Assembly: GCA_036426205.1 (NCBI GenBank)
Contig: CM071568.1
Coordinates: 229,868,148 to 229,932,147 of the forward strand
Source of the DNA: Ascaphus truei
Taxonomy: Eukaryota > Chordata > Amphibia > Anura > Ascaphidae
DNA length: 64,000 bases
Reading direction: 5' to 3'
In this document: piece by piece, positions 20,692-30,866 of the stretch
Position numbering within the stretch: position 1 is the first letter of the stretch
How the letters are laid out: every line of letters begins with the position of its first letter
Notes under the pieces: model-generated
What the model was told of the DNA's origin: nothing
The model's input: the letters and a program-made list of their open reading frames with translations, nothing else
Database searches by the model: none
Program-made: the position numbers and the translations under genes

Positions 20692-23600
20692 TTCAGGGTC
20701 GGCCTCAGGACGATCCTCCCATGGTTTGGATGGGAACTTTTTATGGAAGCGTTTGAGAAGTCCTGGTGCGTGATTGTCTTTAAGAGGTACCCAAGACCTT
20801 TCTTCGGGTCCAAAGCCCTTCCAATGGACCAAGAATTGGACCTTACCCCTCGAGAGACGGGAATCTATTATAGTTTGGACCTTGACTCTTCGTTGCCCTG
20901 TATGATCACAGGATCTGGTTTAAGAGTGTGGTCCGGAAAGAGGGGACTGGAGATGAACGGTTTAAGAAAAGATGTGTGAAAAACATTAAGAATTCTCATG
21001 CTTTGAGGTAATTGAAGACGGAAGGCCACCGGGTTTACCTGCTCCATGATAGGAAATGGGCCCAGAAAACTAGGTGCCAATTTAGGTGCCAATTTAGGGG
21101 ACGGGGTTTTGAGGTGGATATTTCTTGTAGACAACCAAACCTTATCCCCTGGCTTGTAACTGGGTGCAGGTCAGCGACGATGGTCAGCCTGGAGTTTTGA
21201 AGTCTGGGAGGACTTTTGAAGCGCCAATTGTATCCTGGACCAAGAGTCCTGTAATAGTGTGATTATCCACGGCTGGTACTCCAGCGGAGATATTGGAAAT
21301 GGGCAGGCGAGCCGGAAGGAATCTGTAATTAATAAAGACTGGTGTCTCACGAGTGGATTAATTCCTGGAGGAATTAAAGGCATACTCAGCCCAGGGAAGT
21401 AATTCCGACCAGTCGTCCTGCGAATCAGAGACGAAACACCTCAAGTACTTCTCGAGAGATTGATTAACCCTCTCAGTCTGCCCATTAGATTGAGGGTGAT
21501 ATCCTGAGAAAAAAGAAGAAGAAATGCCCAGTCTTCTGGTGAAGGTCCTCCAGAATCTGGAAACAAATTGAGAACCTCTATCCGAAACGATAGAAGTGGG
21601 AATACCATGGATCTGGAAAATTTCTCTAGAGAAAATATCGTCTAGGGCGGGTGAGAAGGGTAAACCTTTGAGAGGAACGAAATGTGCCATCTTGGAAAAA
21701 CGGTCCACCACTACTAGAATGGTGTTCATGCCATTCGACCTAGGCAATTCGACAATAAAGTCCATGGATATGTGGGACCAGGGGCGCTCCGGAATGGGTA
21801 AAGGCATAAGAACACCATGGGGTTTTTGACGAGGTATCTTATTGCGTGCACATACCGGACAGGCCCGAGTAAATTCAAGGATGGTTTTGGCCATATTTGG
21901 CCACCAGAAGGTGCGACGGATGAGGTTCAGAGTTTTTTTGAATCCCTGATGTCCTGCTGAACGGGAAGTGTGCCCCCAATCCAGAATCTCAGAAATAAAT
22001 TTGGAGTCTACGTACAAAGTATCCTTCGGAACTTCGAGATCACTAGGAATGTGTTCTTGAGACTTGATGATCTTTTCCAGATTTTTGAAAGCAGTGACCG
22101 CGAGGATCTTTTGCTTGGGAAGGATGGACTCTGTAGTTTTCTCCGGTCTCTCTTCAGAAGAATACTGCCTGGAGAGGGCATCCACCTTGACGTTCTTGGT
22201 GCCGGGAATGTAGGACAAAATAAAATTAAACCTAGAGAAAAATAACGACCAGCGGGCTTGGCGGGAGCCCAAGCGGCGGGCGCTCTCAATATATAAAAGA
22301 TTTTTATGGTCCGTGAGAATCGTGAACGGCTCTTTAGACCCCTCCAGAAGATGCCTCCATTCCTGAAGGGCCAATTTGACGGCCAAAAGTTCCATATTGC
22401 CCACGTCATAGTTCCTCTCAGCTGGAGAAAACTTCTTAGAGAAAAACCGCTGTCCGAGGCGTCTACCTCCAGGATAAAATGAAAATTGGTGTCCGGGTGT
22501 CGGAGGATGGAGCAGCGACAAATGCTTGTTTCAAGGTTTTTGAAAGCCGTGACTGCCTTAGGTGACCAGGCCGAAGGATCGGCTCCTTTTTGGGTTAGTG
22601 CTGTGATCAGAGCGATGATGGTGGAAAAATTGCGAATAAATTTCCGGTAATAGTTGAATGGATTTGAGGGAATCGGGTTGTGGCCAGTCCACTACGGCTT
22701 TAAGTTTCTCTGGGTCCATGGCAAATCCCTTGTTGGAAATAATATACCCAAGAAAAGAGGTGGAAGACTGGTGAAAAAGACACTTCTCCATCTTGGCAAA
22801 CAAGCGGTTCTCTCAGAGGCGGGAGAGTACAAACTTCGTATGGGACATATGTTCCTGTAGATTCTTAGAAAAAATGAGAATGTCGTCCAGATAAACAATA
22901 ACAAAAAGGTTAAGGACATCCCGAAAAATGTCATTGATAATGTCCTGCAAGACCGCTGGAGCGTTTCATAGGCCGAAGGGCATCACGAGATATTCGTAGT
23001 GGCCTCAACAGGTGTTGAAGGCGGTCTTCCATTCGTCACCTTTCCGGATGCGAATGAGATTATATGCCCCGCGGAGGTCTAGCTTGGTAAACAGGTTAGC
23101 ACCTTGAAGTCTGTCGAAGAGTTCAGAGATGAGTGGGAGTGGGTAACGGTTCTTCACCGTGATGCGGTTCAGTCCCCTGTAGTCAATACACGGTCTGAGA
23201 GTACCGTCCATCTTCTTAACGAATAAAAATGCAGCCCCCGCGGGGAAGTGGAATGCCGTATGAAGCCCCGCTTCAAGTTCTCGCGAATAAATTCGTCCAT
23301 GGCTTCCGTCTCCAGCAGAGAAAGAGGGTAGGATTTGGATTTGGGCAAAGTGTATCCAGGTACCAAGTCAATCGGACAATCATACGATCTGTGAGGGGGT
23401 AGTAGCTCGGATTGAGTCTTGCTGAATACATCCAAAAAATCAGCGTACGGGCGGGTAAGTCTCCCTTGGGATTAGATGTATTAGCCAGCAGTTGAGGAGA
23501 AGGTACAGCTGGTGGGGATGACTCCTCTGACCTTGACCTCCAGATTATGGGATCTCGAGAGGTCCAATTGATATGCGGATTGTGCTGCTGCAACCAAGGT

Positions 23601-23900
23601 AAGCCAAGTGTGACCGGTGTTCCAGGAGCATGGATAACATCCAAGGTCAGGTTCTCCTTGTGGGAAGAAGAAGAAAGAGTGAGAGGGCAGGTCTCGAAGG
23701 AGATGTAAGCCGGGGTGAGTGGACGGTCATCGATCCCTACCAAGGCTACGGGAGATTTCTTCCTAATGAGTGGGATCTGGTTCTGTTCAGAGGAGGTCTG
23801 GTCAATGAAATTTCCTCCCGCGCCGGAATCGATAAATGCAGCTGTGGAAGTACGGAAGGTAGGACCAGAGAGGGAGACAGGAATGGTCACCTTCTTGGAA
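20692..23900 (-). pseudogene. Gypsy-2 pol (protease, RT, RNase H, integrase, chromodomain)
   Basis: Minus strand, reading downwards. The protease shows FIDSGAGGNFID (about 23830). The reverse transcriptase shows [10 protein letters not shown] and [15 protein letters not shown] (about 23200-23050) and [13 protein letters not shown] (about 22900, catalytic YLDD). The RNase H has [12 protein letters not shown]. The integrase (21358-22200) has the HHCC zinc domain (H...GH, CPVCARNK), then [21 protein letters not shown] and NGQTERVNQSLEKYLR with the D, D and E residues. Its C-terminal region contains [11 protein letters not shown], followed by a chromodomain with [13 protein letters not shown] at about 20800. 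The longest intact piece is the 387-residue RNase H/integrase frame. Frameshifts separate the protease, RT and later parts. Confidence 0.9.
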
Positions 23901-24896
23901 GTTCACTTTTGGGAAGGGGGCAAGGGAAGTTGGCACGCAGGGAGAGCCCCTTCGCACTGACTGGGCTTGGTCATTTCCCGGACACAGTGGGCATTCACGG
24001 ACTAGATGCTCAGAAGATCCGCAGTAGTAACATAACACACCGGCTCGGCGAAATTGTTGTATCGTGCCCAGGGATGTTGGACTCCGAGTTGCATCGGTTC
24101 TGGAGCCACCAGAGCGGGCAGCGGGGAGACGGCAGGTCCTGTGGTTGAAGAGAGACTGGGACAAGGATCACGGAAGGGCTTAAATTGGGGATGCTGGTGC
24201 TGAGCACGGCGTACCTGAAAGCGCTAATCCACTAGATTGCCTTGGGAGATGTTTCTCCAGAAGGCCTGGCCTGGGTTGTGAGGCGAGTTCGTCCTTCACA
24301 GAATCCGTTAAGCCCCGCCAGAAGATGGAGACTAAAGCCTCCTGGTCCCATCGTGTCTCAGCTGCTATGGCCCTGAACTCCAAGGCGTACTGGGCCACGG
24401 AACAACGTCCCTGAGAAAGCTCAAGCATAGAGTCCGAGGCAGTTTCTTGGCGTGCGGGGGTATCGAAGACCTGTCGAAAGTCTCGTCTAAAGGCCGCGTA
24501 ATCGTGGGTGATTTCAGGATGTAGTTCCCAAATCGGGGAGGCCCATGCCAGCGCATTCCCTGTTAGTAGGCTGTACACATATGCCACTTTCTTACGACCA
24601 GTGGAATACTGCTGCGGGGCCATCTCAAACTGGATTTCGCATTGATTGAGAAAACCGCGACAGGCGTGCGGATCCCCCGCGTACGGTTTAGGTGCCGGGC
24701 TCTTCGGGCCTGAGGTCACAGCGGATACTGGTTCTGCTAACAGCGGCGGTGCGGCTACAGGTGGTGCCTGAAATGAAAGGTCCTGTACCTGTTGAGTGAG
24801 GAGAGCCATTTGATCAGTTAGGGCCTGGACTTATTGATTCATGGCCGTCATCATGGAGGCCATGTCAGTCTGGTCTGCGTCTTGTGGGCTCGACAT
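23850..24896 (-). pseudogene. Gypsy-2 gag with zinc knuckle
   Basis: The ATG at 24896-24894 opens MSSPQDADQTDMASMMTAMN, then reaches an in-frame TAA at about 24834. After it the frame continues with ALTDQMALLTQQVQDLSF and a capsid-like segment (FLNQCEIQFEMAP, AWASPIWE, YAAFRRDF, ALEFRAIAAETRWDQEAL) typical of gypsy Gag. After a frameshift near 24190 comes a CCHC zinc knuckle, CYYCGSSEHLVREC (about 24030). Gag would form the particle and bind the RNA. The start codon lies only two bases beyond the LTR, inside the predicted primer-binding site, which is unusual. Confidence 0.85.
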
Positions 24897-24898
24897 AA
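24885..24898 (-). promoter_or_regulatory. Gypsy-2 primer-binding site, self-priming type
   Basis: Directly after the LTR end (CA at 24899-24900) the element reads TTATGTCGAGCCCAC. It does not begin with TGG, the usual complement of a tRNA 3' end. Instead TATGTCGAGC is the exact complement of GCTCGACATA at the predicted 5' end of the element's own RNA, as in Tf1/sushi self-primed elements. The gag ATG is inside this site. Confidence 0.6.
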
Positions 24899-25114
24899 TG
24901 TTACGCCGGTGCTGCCTGCAGACCAGACTCGTCCCTTATACTGAGGTGGAGACGTATATGTGCACGCACCCGCAGCAGAAGGAGTGTGTTCGGAGTGTGG
25001 TGTTTTGGCGTTGCCAGGCCAGGTGTGAATAGCTGTAGCAATACTTGCCGGTACCGGTACAGAAGAGACGAAGTCGTTGCCGTTAGCCAAGGTCAGGGAG
25101 AGAGAGATCCGGCA
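24899..25114 (-). repeat. Gypsy-2 5' LTR remnant (last 216 bp)
   Basis: Near-identical to 19874-20089, with differences at roughly a dozen positions. Homology stops abruptly after GAGAGATCCGG at about 25112, where unrelated DNA follows. The U3 region and promoter are therefore missing on this side. Confidence 0.9.
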
Positions 25115-26917
25115 CCGGCAATGAGACTACTCTGATGCTGTGTATATATACAGTATAAATAACAACACCACAGGGTAATTATCCCCTAGGGTGGACTAAT
25201 AACCACCGTCTGACCCCCCAATTAAAGATCTATTAGTGTCAATAACTAGAGCTGCTGAGACTTTGAGCACTAGTGTATACAATACCTAATACCAAGCAAG
25301 GAAACCATTTTTAACTTTAATCGAGTATAACATAGTGTGTAGACATTTGGTCTTAATAAAGTGTAAAATTTTAACAGGCTCAATGTGAGCATCATTGGAC
25401 CTATATAATTTATGGTCTGTTGCGCATCAATAATAGGGATTTCTACTAGTGGCAAGTACTCTCTAGTTACAAACCGCTATTCTCTGACATTCTGTCTATC
25501 TCCCTGGTAGCACACAACCTCCATACGACCCCTTTAGTATAACGGTGTTTGGAGCGAGGTACCTCAACCCATTTCATATAATCAAATAGAGACATACCAT
25601 TTCCCTTGCCATTTGGTCCATCCTGTCCCAAATAAGTTAAATTTTTCCTTATCTTACAGTATGTCCAGCCTCTGCTCCAAATATGATGGCAGGGCCCAAT
25701 CAATGGCAGTTCTGGCCTCAAGTGTGCATGGGTCTTGTACAGCGGCATCATTATTGTAAATTACATAGTGATTCGCATTGCAAAGCTGTGTCTGACCAAA
25801 TCACCTGTTACAAACTGGAGCTCTGTACTTTGCGGGGGGTTGTGCTAGGTCCAAGTTGGGCAGAGCTGGGTCCGGAGATTGGTGAGCTGTGTCCAGGGCG
25901 AGGTGAGCAGGATCGAAGTTGAGCTGCGCTGAGTCCGGTGTGATGTGGGCAGGGTACGAGGTGAGGTAAGCAGGGTAGCAGAGGAGATGAGCCGTCTGAG
26001 AGTTGTGGGGAATTGCAGAGGCTGTGGTAGGAAGATCAGGGGGAAAGTATTAGATGGAGCAGAGTCAAAAGCAATCCAGGGTCATTCACAGGTTTATCAA
26101 TCAAGGTAACATGAGGGGTAAGGCAAAGCAAGATCAAAGGTCATACACAATATAGCAGGCAAAGTACTTGAGGGGTTAAGCAAGGCAAAGTCCAGAGCAG
26201 GTCCGAGGTCATGCACAGTATAGCAGGAAAAGTATGTGAGGGGTTAAGCAAGGCAAATTCGAGAGATTGGCACAGAGCGTTGGCAAAACAGAAACTGAGT
26301 TGCAAAACCCTGAGGGTTGCAAATTCCTGATCTTACATAGATCTAAGAGCAGGAAGTGGGCAAGTCTGAGGCTTCAAGACATCTGGGAATTGTAGTCTTT
26401 TAAGGTCTCCAGCTTGGTTGTCATTTTGTAGTACAACATCACGAGGACAGAACTAGATTTTTGCCAGGTACCGATGAACCAGTCTGACTGTATTCCTCCT
26501 CCTAGAGGTGGTCCCGACAGCCAAGGACCAGGGCCAGGGAAGCATGGGTGATACTTTAATACCAGGGTGTCTGCTGTTGTTTAATCAGCGCTCCCTATAG
26601 GAGCTAGGTCTGTTTTGTTTTGTTCAACCGTGTTGTTGCTAATCACGAGCCGTTTATGTTGTCAAAGTTGTGACTAATAAAAGCCTATTTTGTTTTTTCT
26701 TAAAAACATCTCCTGTTCTTAAAAACCTCTACACACATCTCCTTACAGTACCCATTGGTGTCACGGCTGTGCCAAGAAGGCTGTCCCTGCCCCACCTCCT
26801 GCTGGTCATTGAGCCATAGCAGGAGGAGCATATTAGCTCTGCCAGTTTCCCACCACAAAACATTAAGTAATAGAGAGTTTAAACACATCAGTATATTGTA
26901 TGTATCATTTGTACATA
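25115..26917. other. No gene recognised; LTR-like DNA with a 69-bp direct repeat
   Basis: No convincing ORF. A unit of about 69 bp (GGTCAT(A/G)CACA(A/G)TATAGCAGG then GAGGGGTTAAGCAAGGCAAA) occurs at about 26139 and 26209, with a partial third at about 26110. AATAAAAGCC occurs at about 26673. The composition resembles an LTR or UTR of an unrelated retrotransposon, but no ends were identified. Confidence 0.4.
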
Positions 26918-26937
26918 GGGGGCTATGCACTAAGCTC
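26918..26937 (+). repeat. Left terminal inverted repeat
   Basis: GGGGGCTATGCACTAAGCTC, a perfect 20-bp inverse of 42687-42706. Subterminal copies of the core follow inside: GATGCACTAAGCC at 26995-27007 and GATGTACTAAGC at 27118-27129. Confidence 0.9.
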
Positions 26938-27262
26938 CGTTAAGTCACTTTTAGACCGCAAAGTGCTCTTCGATCGTGATTTTTTGCTCAACCCGATGCA
27001 CTAAGCCACACAAACAGGCACTTTGCGATCTAAAAATGACTTTTTTCAGGAATTTTTTCTAAGTCCAACTTTGCTCGATCGCAACCCTGTTTGCGTTAAA
27101 TTCTGCCCTTAAGCGGGATGTACTAAGCAACACAACCGTAGCGTACGCGAAAGTTGCGTTGATCAGAACACATCAGGTCAGAGTAGACACAAAGAAATCT
27201 GGACTTAGAAAAAAATCTTGTTTTTTTTTTGCATGCGCAAAACCCATACAGCAGGCCGGCGG

Positions 27263-27460
27263 GTGTCCCTGGCTGACCCCGCGGGGGTGCCCGAGGGAGC
27301 CCGAGGGTTACGCGGGTGTCCCTGGCTGACCCCGCGGGTGTCCGTAGGTGGGGTCCCTGGCTGACCCCGCGGGGGTCCCCGAGGGAGCCCGGGGGTCGCA
27401 AGGGTCTCCCCGCGGGGGTCCCGGGTGTGTTGGGGGATCCGTGGGTGTTCGTGGTTCCCC
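27263..27460. repeat. GC-rich subterminal tandem repeats
   Basis: Imperfect units containing GTGTCCCTGGCTGACCCCGC, GGGGGT(G/C)CCCGAGGGAGCCC and similar text are repeated about three times with varying length. The block lies 350-540 bp inside the left end. The overlapping ORFs of Arg/Gly/Pro here are its translation. Copy 2 of the element begins within this block (about 43230). Confidence 0.75.
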
Positions 27461-28202
27461 GTTTGCATGCGTGACCAATCGTGTGCCAGACCCAATGACA
27501 AGTAACCATACCAATTAATACAAACACATAACACATACAGTACAGTATTGTAGTGTAATAAAATAATATTATCCACATATGTATAATTCTGCCTTTCACT
27601 TTTTAACATACATTCAGATGGAGAAAGAAACAACATTTACTCAGAGGGGTACATGGGTGGTCCTCCAAGCTGTCTGGGGGTCCACGGATGTTGGCGTGAA
27701 TATTTCTGTATCCCCTGGACATTATAGTCAACAATTTACATTAAAGGTCAACACATGTTTCCTTGTATTTGTATATCAATGTAATTACATGTATCTTGTA
27801 AACTTTATAGTGTTCCATCAAACGTTAGCAGGGGTTAATTTAAAGGGCAATACTCCCGTCATCACCAAACAAACATATTGCCAATAATCCACCCTTCTGA
27901 CACAGCTTTACACTAACAAAACATTATTTTTAGAGATGTATTACGTTCATGACTCAACATGTTTCTGAGAAATGTCATAATAGAGTTATTATTTTATGTC
28001 AATTACTAATATTATGTCGCAGCATCGCTTACATTGTTTATTTTCGAATGGTGCGTAATTGATGATGACATCACATTTCATTATGTGTGTAACACATCGA
28101 AATGACATTACAATGAATTGTACAATTAGTACAATTAATATGTTCACAATACTAACCAACACACGTGTCATCATTTATAATAATTTGACTAATTAGTCTG
28201 CC
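27461..28202. other. Transposase upstream region; no gene seen
   Basis: AT-rich DNA between the GC-rich repeats and the transposase promoter. No convincing ORF. It is conserved as text in copy 2 (about 43440-44220). Confidence 0.5.
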
Positions 28203-28210
28203 TATTTAAA
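28203..28210 (+). promoter_or_regulatory. Putative TATA box of the transposase gene
   Basis: TATTTAAA lies 34 bases before the transposase ATG at 28244, so the 5' UTR would be only a few bases unless transcription starts elsewhere. The same text (TATTTAAGAG) stands before the copy 2 start. Confidence 0.4.
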
Positions 28211-28243
28211 GGATAGAAGAAGGCACTTACCTACCACGACGAC

Positions 28244-29721
28244 ATGGATCCGCCACCAGATTGCGCTTTTCTGATTTTTTGTGCGAGGAGGAGGAGGGAG
28301 ATTATGTTGGAGATGAGAGAGAGGAGAGAAAGGAGAGAGAGGAGAGCGAGGGAAGCGAGGGATATCCGTCTTGTGAGACATATAGCCCCCTGCAATTTTA
28401 GACAAAGAACCTCCCTAGAGGGCTTGACTGAGGAAGAAATTATCAGGCGTTACAGATTGAGCTCAGCGGCTATCTTGGAACTGTATGAAGTTTTAAGAGA
28501 AGATTTAGAGCCAACAACAGACAGGAGTCATGCACTGCCTGGCCTTGTTAAAATGCTGAGCTCCTTACATTTTCTTGCTTCGGGCTCATTTCAGACAACT
28601 GTGGGCATAGTTGGCGGGGTCTCGCAGTCGGCATTCTCGCTGACCTTTATCCAGTTTCTTTGTGCACTGACTCGACGCACTAGTTATTATATACACTTTC
28701 CTAGTGAGCAAACAGAGTGGCAGGCACTGAAGACTGCATTTTATAATGTAGCTGGGCTACCCAATGTGATGGTTGCTATAGATTGCACACATGTTGCGCT
28801 GACCCCACTACGTGAAGAGGAGAGGGATTTTCGGAACAGGAAACATTACCACTCGCTCAATGTGCAGGTCGTATGTGACGCATACATGAAAATTCTGAGT
28901 GTGGTAGCCCACTTCCCAGGTGCCTGCCACGATTCACATATTTTAAAAAACTCATTAGTGTTTCGCAAATTTGAAGCGGGGGAATTCGAGGATGGTTGGC
29001 TATTGGGTCAGTCAATGTTACATAAACTGCACTTACAACTACATTTAATGTTTCATTGTGTGTTGCTAAGATTCTAATTAACATCAAATCCTTCACTTTT
29101 GTGAACTTCTATATGTAATCCATGTCATGCATCGTAATGGTAGAGAAGGAGGATTTCATTGTTAGGGCATGTGTTCTATATTATTCACTGTCATGTATTA
29201 TGAAATGGCAATACACAATGTTTGGAATGTAGTTACATATTTTAACCTTTATGTCATTTGACTCTCTTATAGGTGACTCAGGATATGTTAGCCGCCCTTG
29301 GCTTCTGACCCTACTGGGTAATACTCAAACCCCTGCAGAGGAACGATATAATGCGCTGATCGAGAGGACATTTGGAGTGTTGAAAAGTCGTTTTAGGTGT
29401 CTTGATAGATCTGGTGGTGCGCTCCAGTATTCGCCAGCGAAGGTTGCATTCTGCACAACATAGCACTACGTCACAATCTTCAAGGCAACATTCGTGATGA
29501 TTTAGAGGAGGATCCTCTCGTGCCTCCTGCCGGGGTTAGGGACCATACAGCCAGTGGGGTGGAGACTCGCAGGACTTTAATAGCTAATTTTTTCCCATGT
29601 AAGTTTTACCAATACATATAATATAATCTGTAATCATCTTGTTGTGTGTGTAACATTGCATTGTGTGTATAATCTTAGGATGCTGCTCTCTCCAAGGAAC
29701 TGCACATTTTCTATTGAATGA
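28244..29721 (+). CDS. PIF/Harbinger DDE transposase, spliced, C-terminal frameshift
   Basis: Harbinger transposases cut and join transposon ends with a DDE nuclease fold, together with a Myb-like partner. Exon 1 is 28244-29006, with an Arg/Glu-rich stretch at residues 18-40. An intron with GT...AG borders (29007-29272) restores the family motif LLGDSGYVSRPWLL at the joint. Exon 2 is 29273-29598. A good donor (GTAAGT) there and an acceptor before 29679 suggest a short exon 3 with a stop at 29721. The catalytic residues are visible: D180 in VAIDCTHVAL, D230 in GACHDSHIL and E285 in IERTFGVLKSRF. Near 29444 the frame shifts and several residues seem missing before CILHNIALRHN, after all catalytic residues. 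The same shift is in copy 2, so it is not a random read error. The protein may be defective, or intact if another splice removes this spot. Confidence 0.85.
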
Positions 29722-30866
29722 TCAGAACTTCGGCTGGCTACGGTATGTTTATTTTTAACACCTTTATTCTTGTATTAATCATCTTTCAAACCAACTATAC
29801 AATGTGTGCATCGTTACATGCAGAATATTGCGTATGAAGTGAAAAAAAAATGCTGCATTCACTACTCTGCATAGTGTTATCTTACAACTGAACTACTGTA
29901 AATGATTATATATGTATTTTGGCTCATACTTTCAACATCATGATCAACTTATAAATAATTAATGGTGTTATTAAAGGTTTACAGTATTGTTATGCTTCAC
30001 ATTCCTTACTTCATATTATTATTGTCACGTATGTAAGTATTACTACATACATAATTAGTGCCTGCATGAGTATAAGCAGATGAGATGTTGATCTCTTCTA
30101 TTATTAAGCTGGCATGTATCCCTATCATTATTAATATGTTTATTTGAAAACCACACATTTCCATATTCATCTTTTATGTAAATGTTTCCTACAATTGTTA
30201 TAGTAAAACTTTTAACAATACATTTTGAACAGAAGTACATGTGTGTTTCTTCAGGCGACATATAAAAAAAACATTTTTACTTGAATGATGTCACTGTAAT
30301 CTGCGTCCCATTGATAAAAATGGAGCACTAACACAAGGTGTCATGTCAAAGTTTATTGGAATCTTAACACACATTTCAAGTTAGTATCAAAAAGCCTACA
30401 TTCTATATGTTTTTTTTTTTTTAAATTTGATAATCTATGATTAACTGCGATATATAAAAGTGTGCATGTTCAGTTTGCGGTATCATAGCATGACTGGCCA
30501 TGTGATGTCTTTGGCATGTGGCCATAATGGAAAAGCTCTCAATTGCTGTCTTGAACGGAGCTGTGAACATCTGTGAAAGGAGTAGATATATAATATTAAT
30601 TTTATAAATATATCGGTTACATAGTTACTTAATGATGCATCTAAACACACGGTTTGTATAATGTACCTATGTACTAAACGTCAATCATTTCGTTAACAAC
30701 ATTAATGCTACATATAACCACAAAATGCTTACTGCATAACAAGAATATATATGTAAATAAACATTTCTTTACACACATATATATATATATATATATAGTC
30801 AGGTATGGAGATTAGCATTCACGGTTTTGTTGCAGGAGGCAGATGCTTGTCCCATAGAGAGTATGT
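29722..30866. other. No gene recognised (inside giant element)
   Basis: AT-rich DNA. An oligo-T run at about 30411-30422 and an AT dinucleotide run at 30776-30797 lie here; the latter abuts the nested PLE. No ORF with family resemblance. Confidence 0.45.

Larger units (their letters stand above)
19874..25114 (-). mobile_element. Gypsy-2: Ty3/gypsy chromovirus, 5' LTR truncated
   Basis: On the minus strand the order is a truncated 5' LTR, gag, protease, reverse transcriptase, RNase H, integrase, chromodomain, polypurine tract and a full 3' LTR. This is the standard Ty3/gypsy order with a chromovirus end. It inserted into Gypsy-1. The 5' LTR keeps only its last 216 bp; beyond 25114 the sequence is unrelated, so the element was truncated after insertion. 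Stops and frameshifts in gag and pol make it inactive. An LTR of the same family in the opposite orientation starts at 63607. Confidence 0.9.

Noticed and set aside
20068..20832. 254-residue minus-strand ORF as a separate protein
   Set aside because: Only its start is the Gypsy-2 chromodomain; the rest runs into the LTR past the polypurine tract.
25800..26760. A second complete LTR retrotransposon
   Set aside because: Direct repeats and an AATAAA are visible but no paired LTR, primer site or coding sequence.
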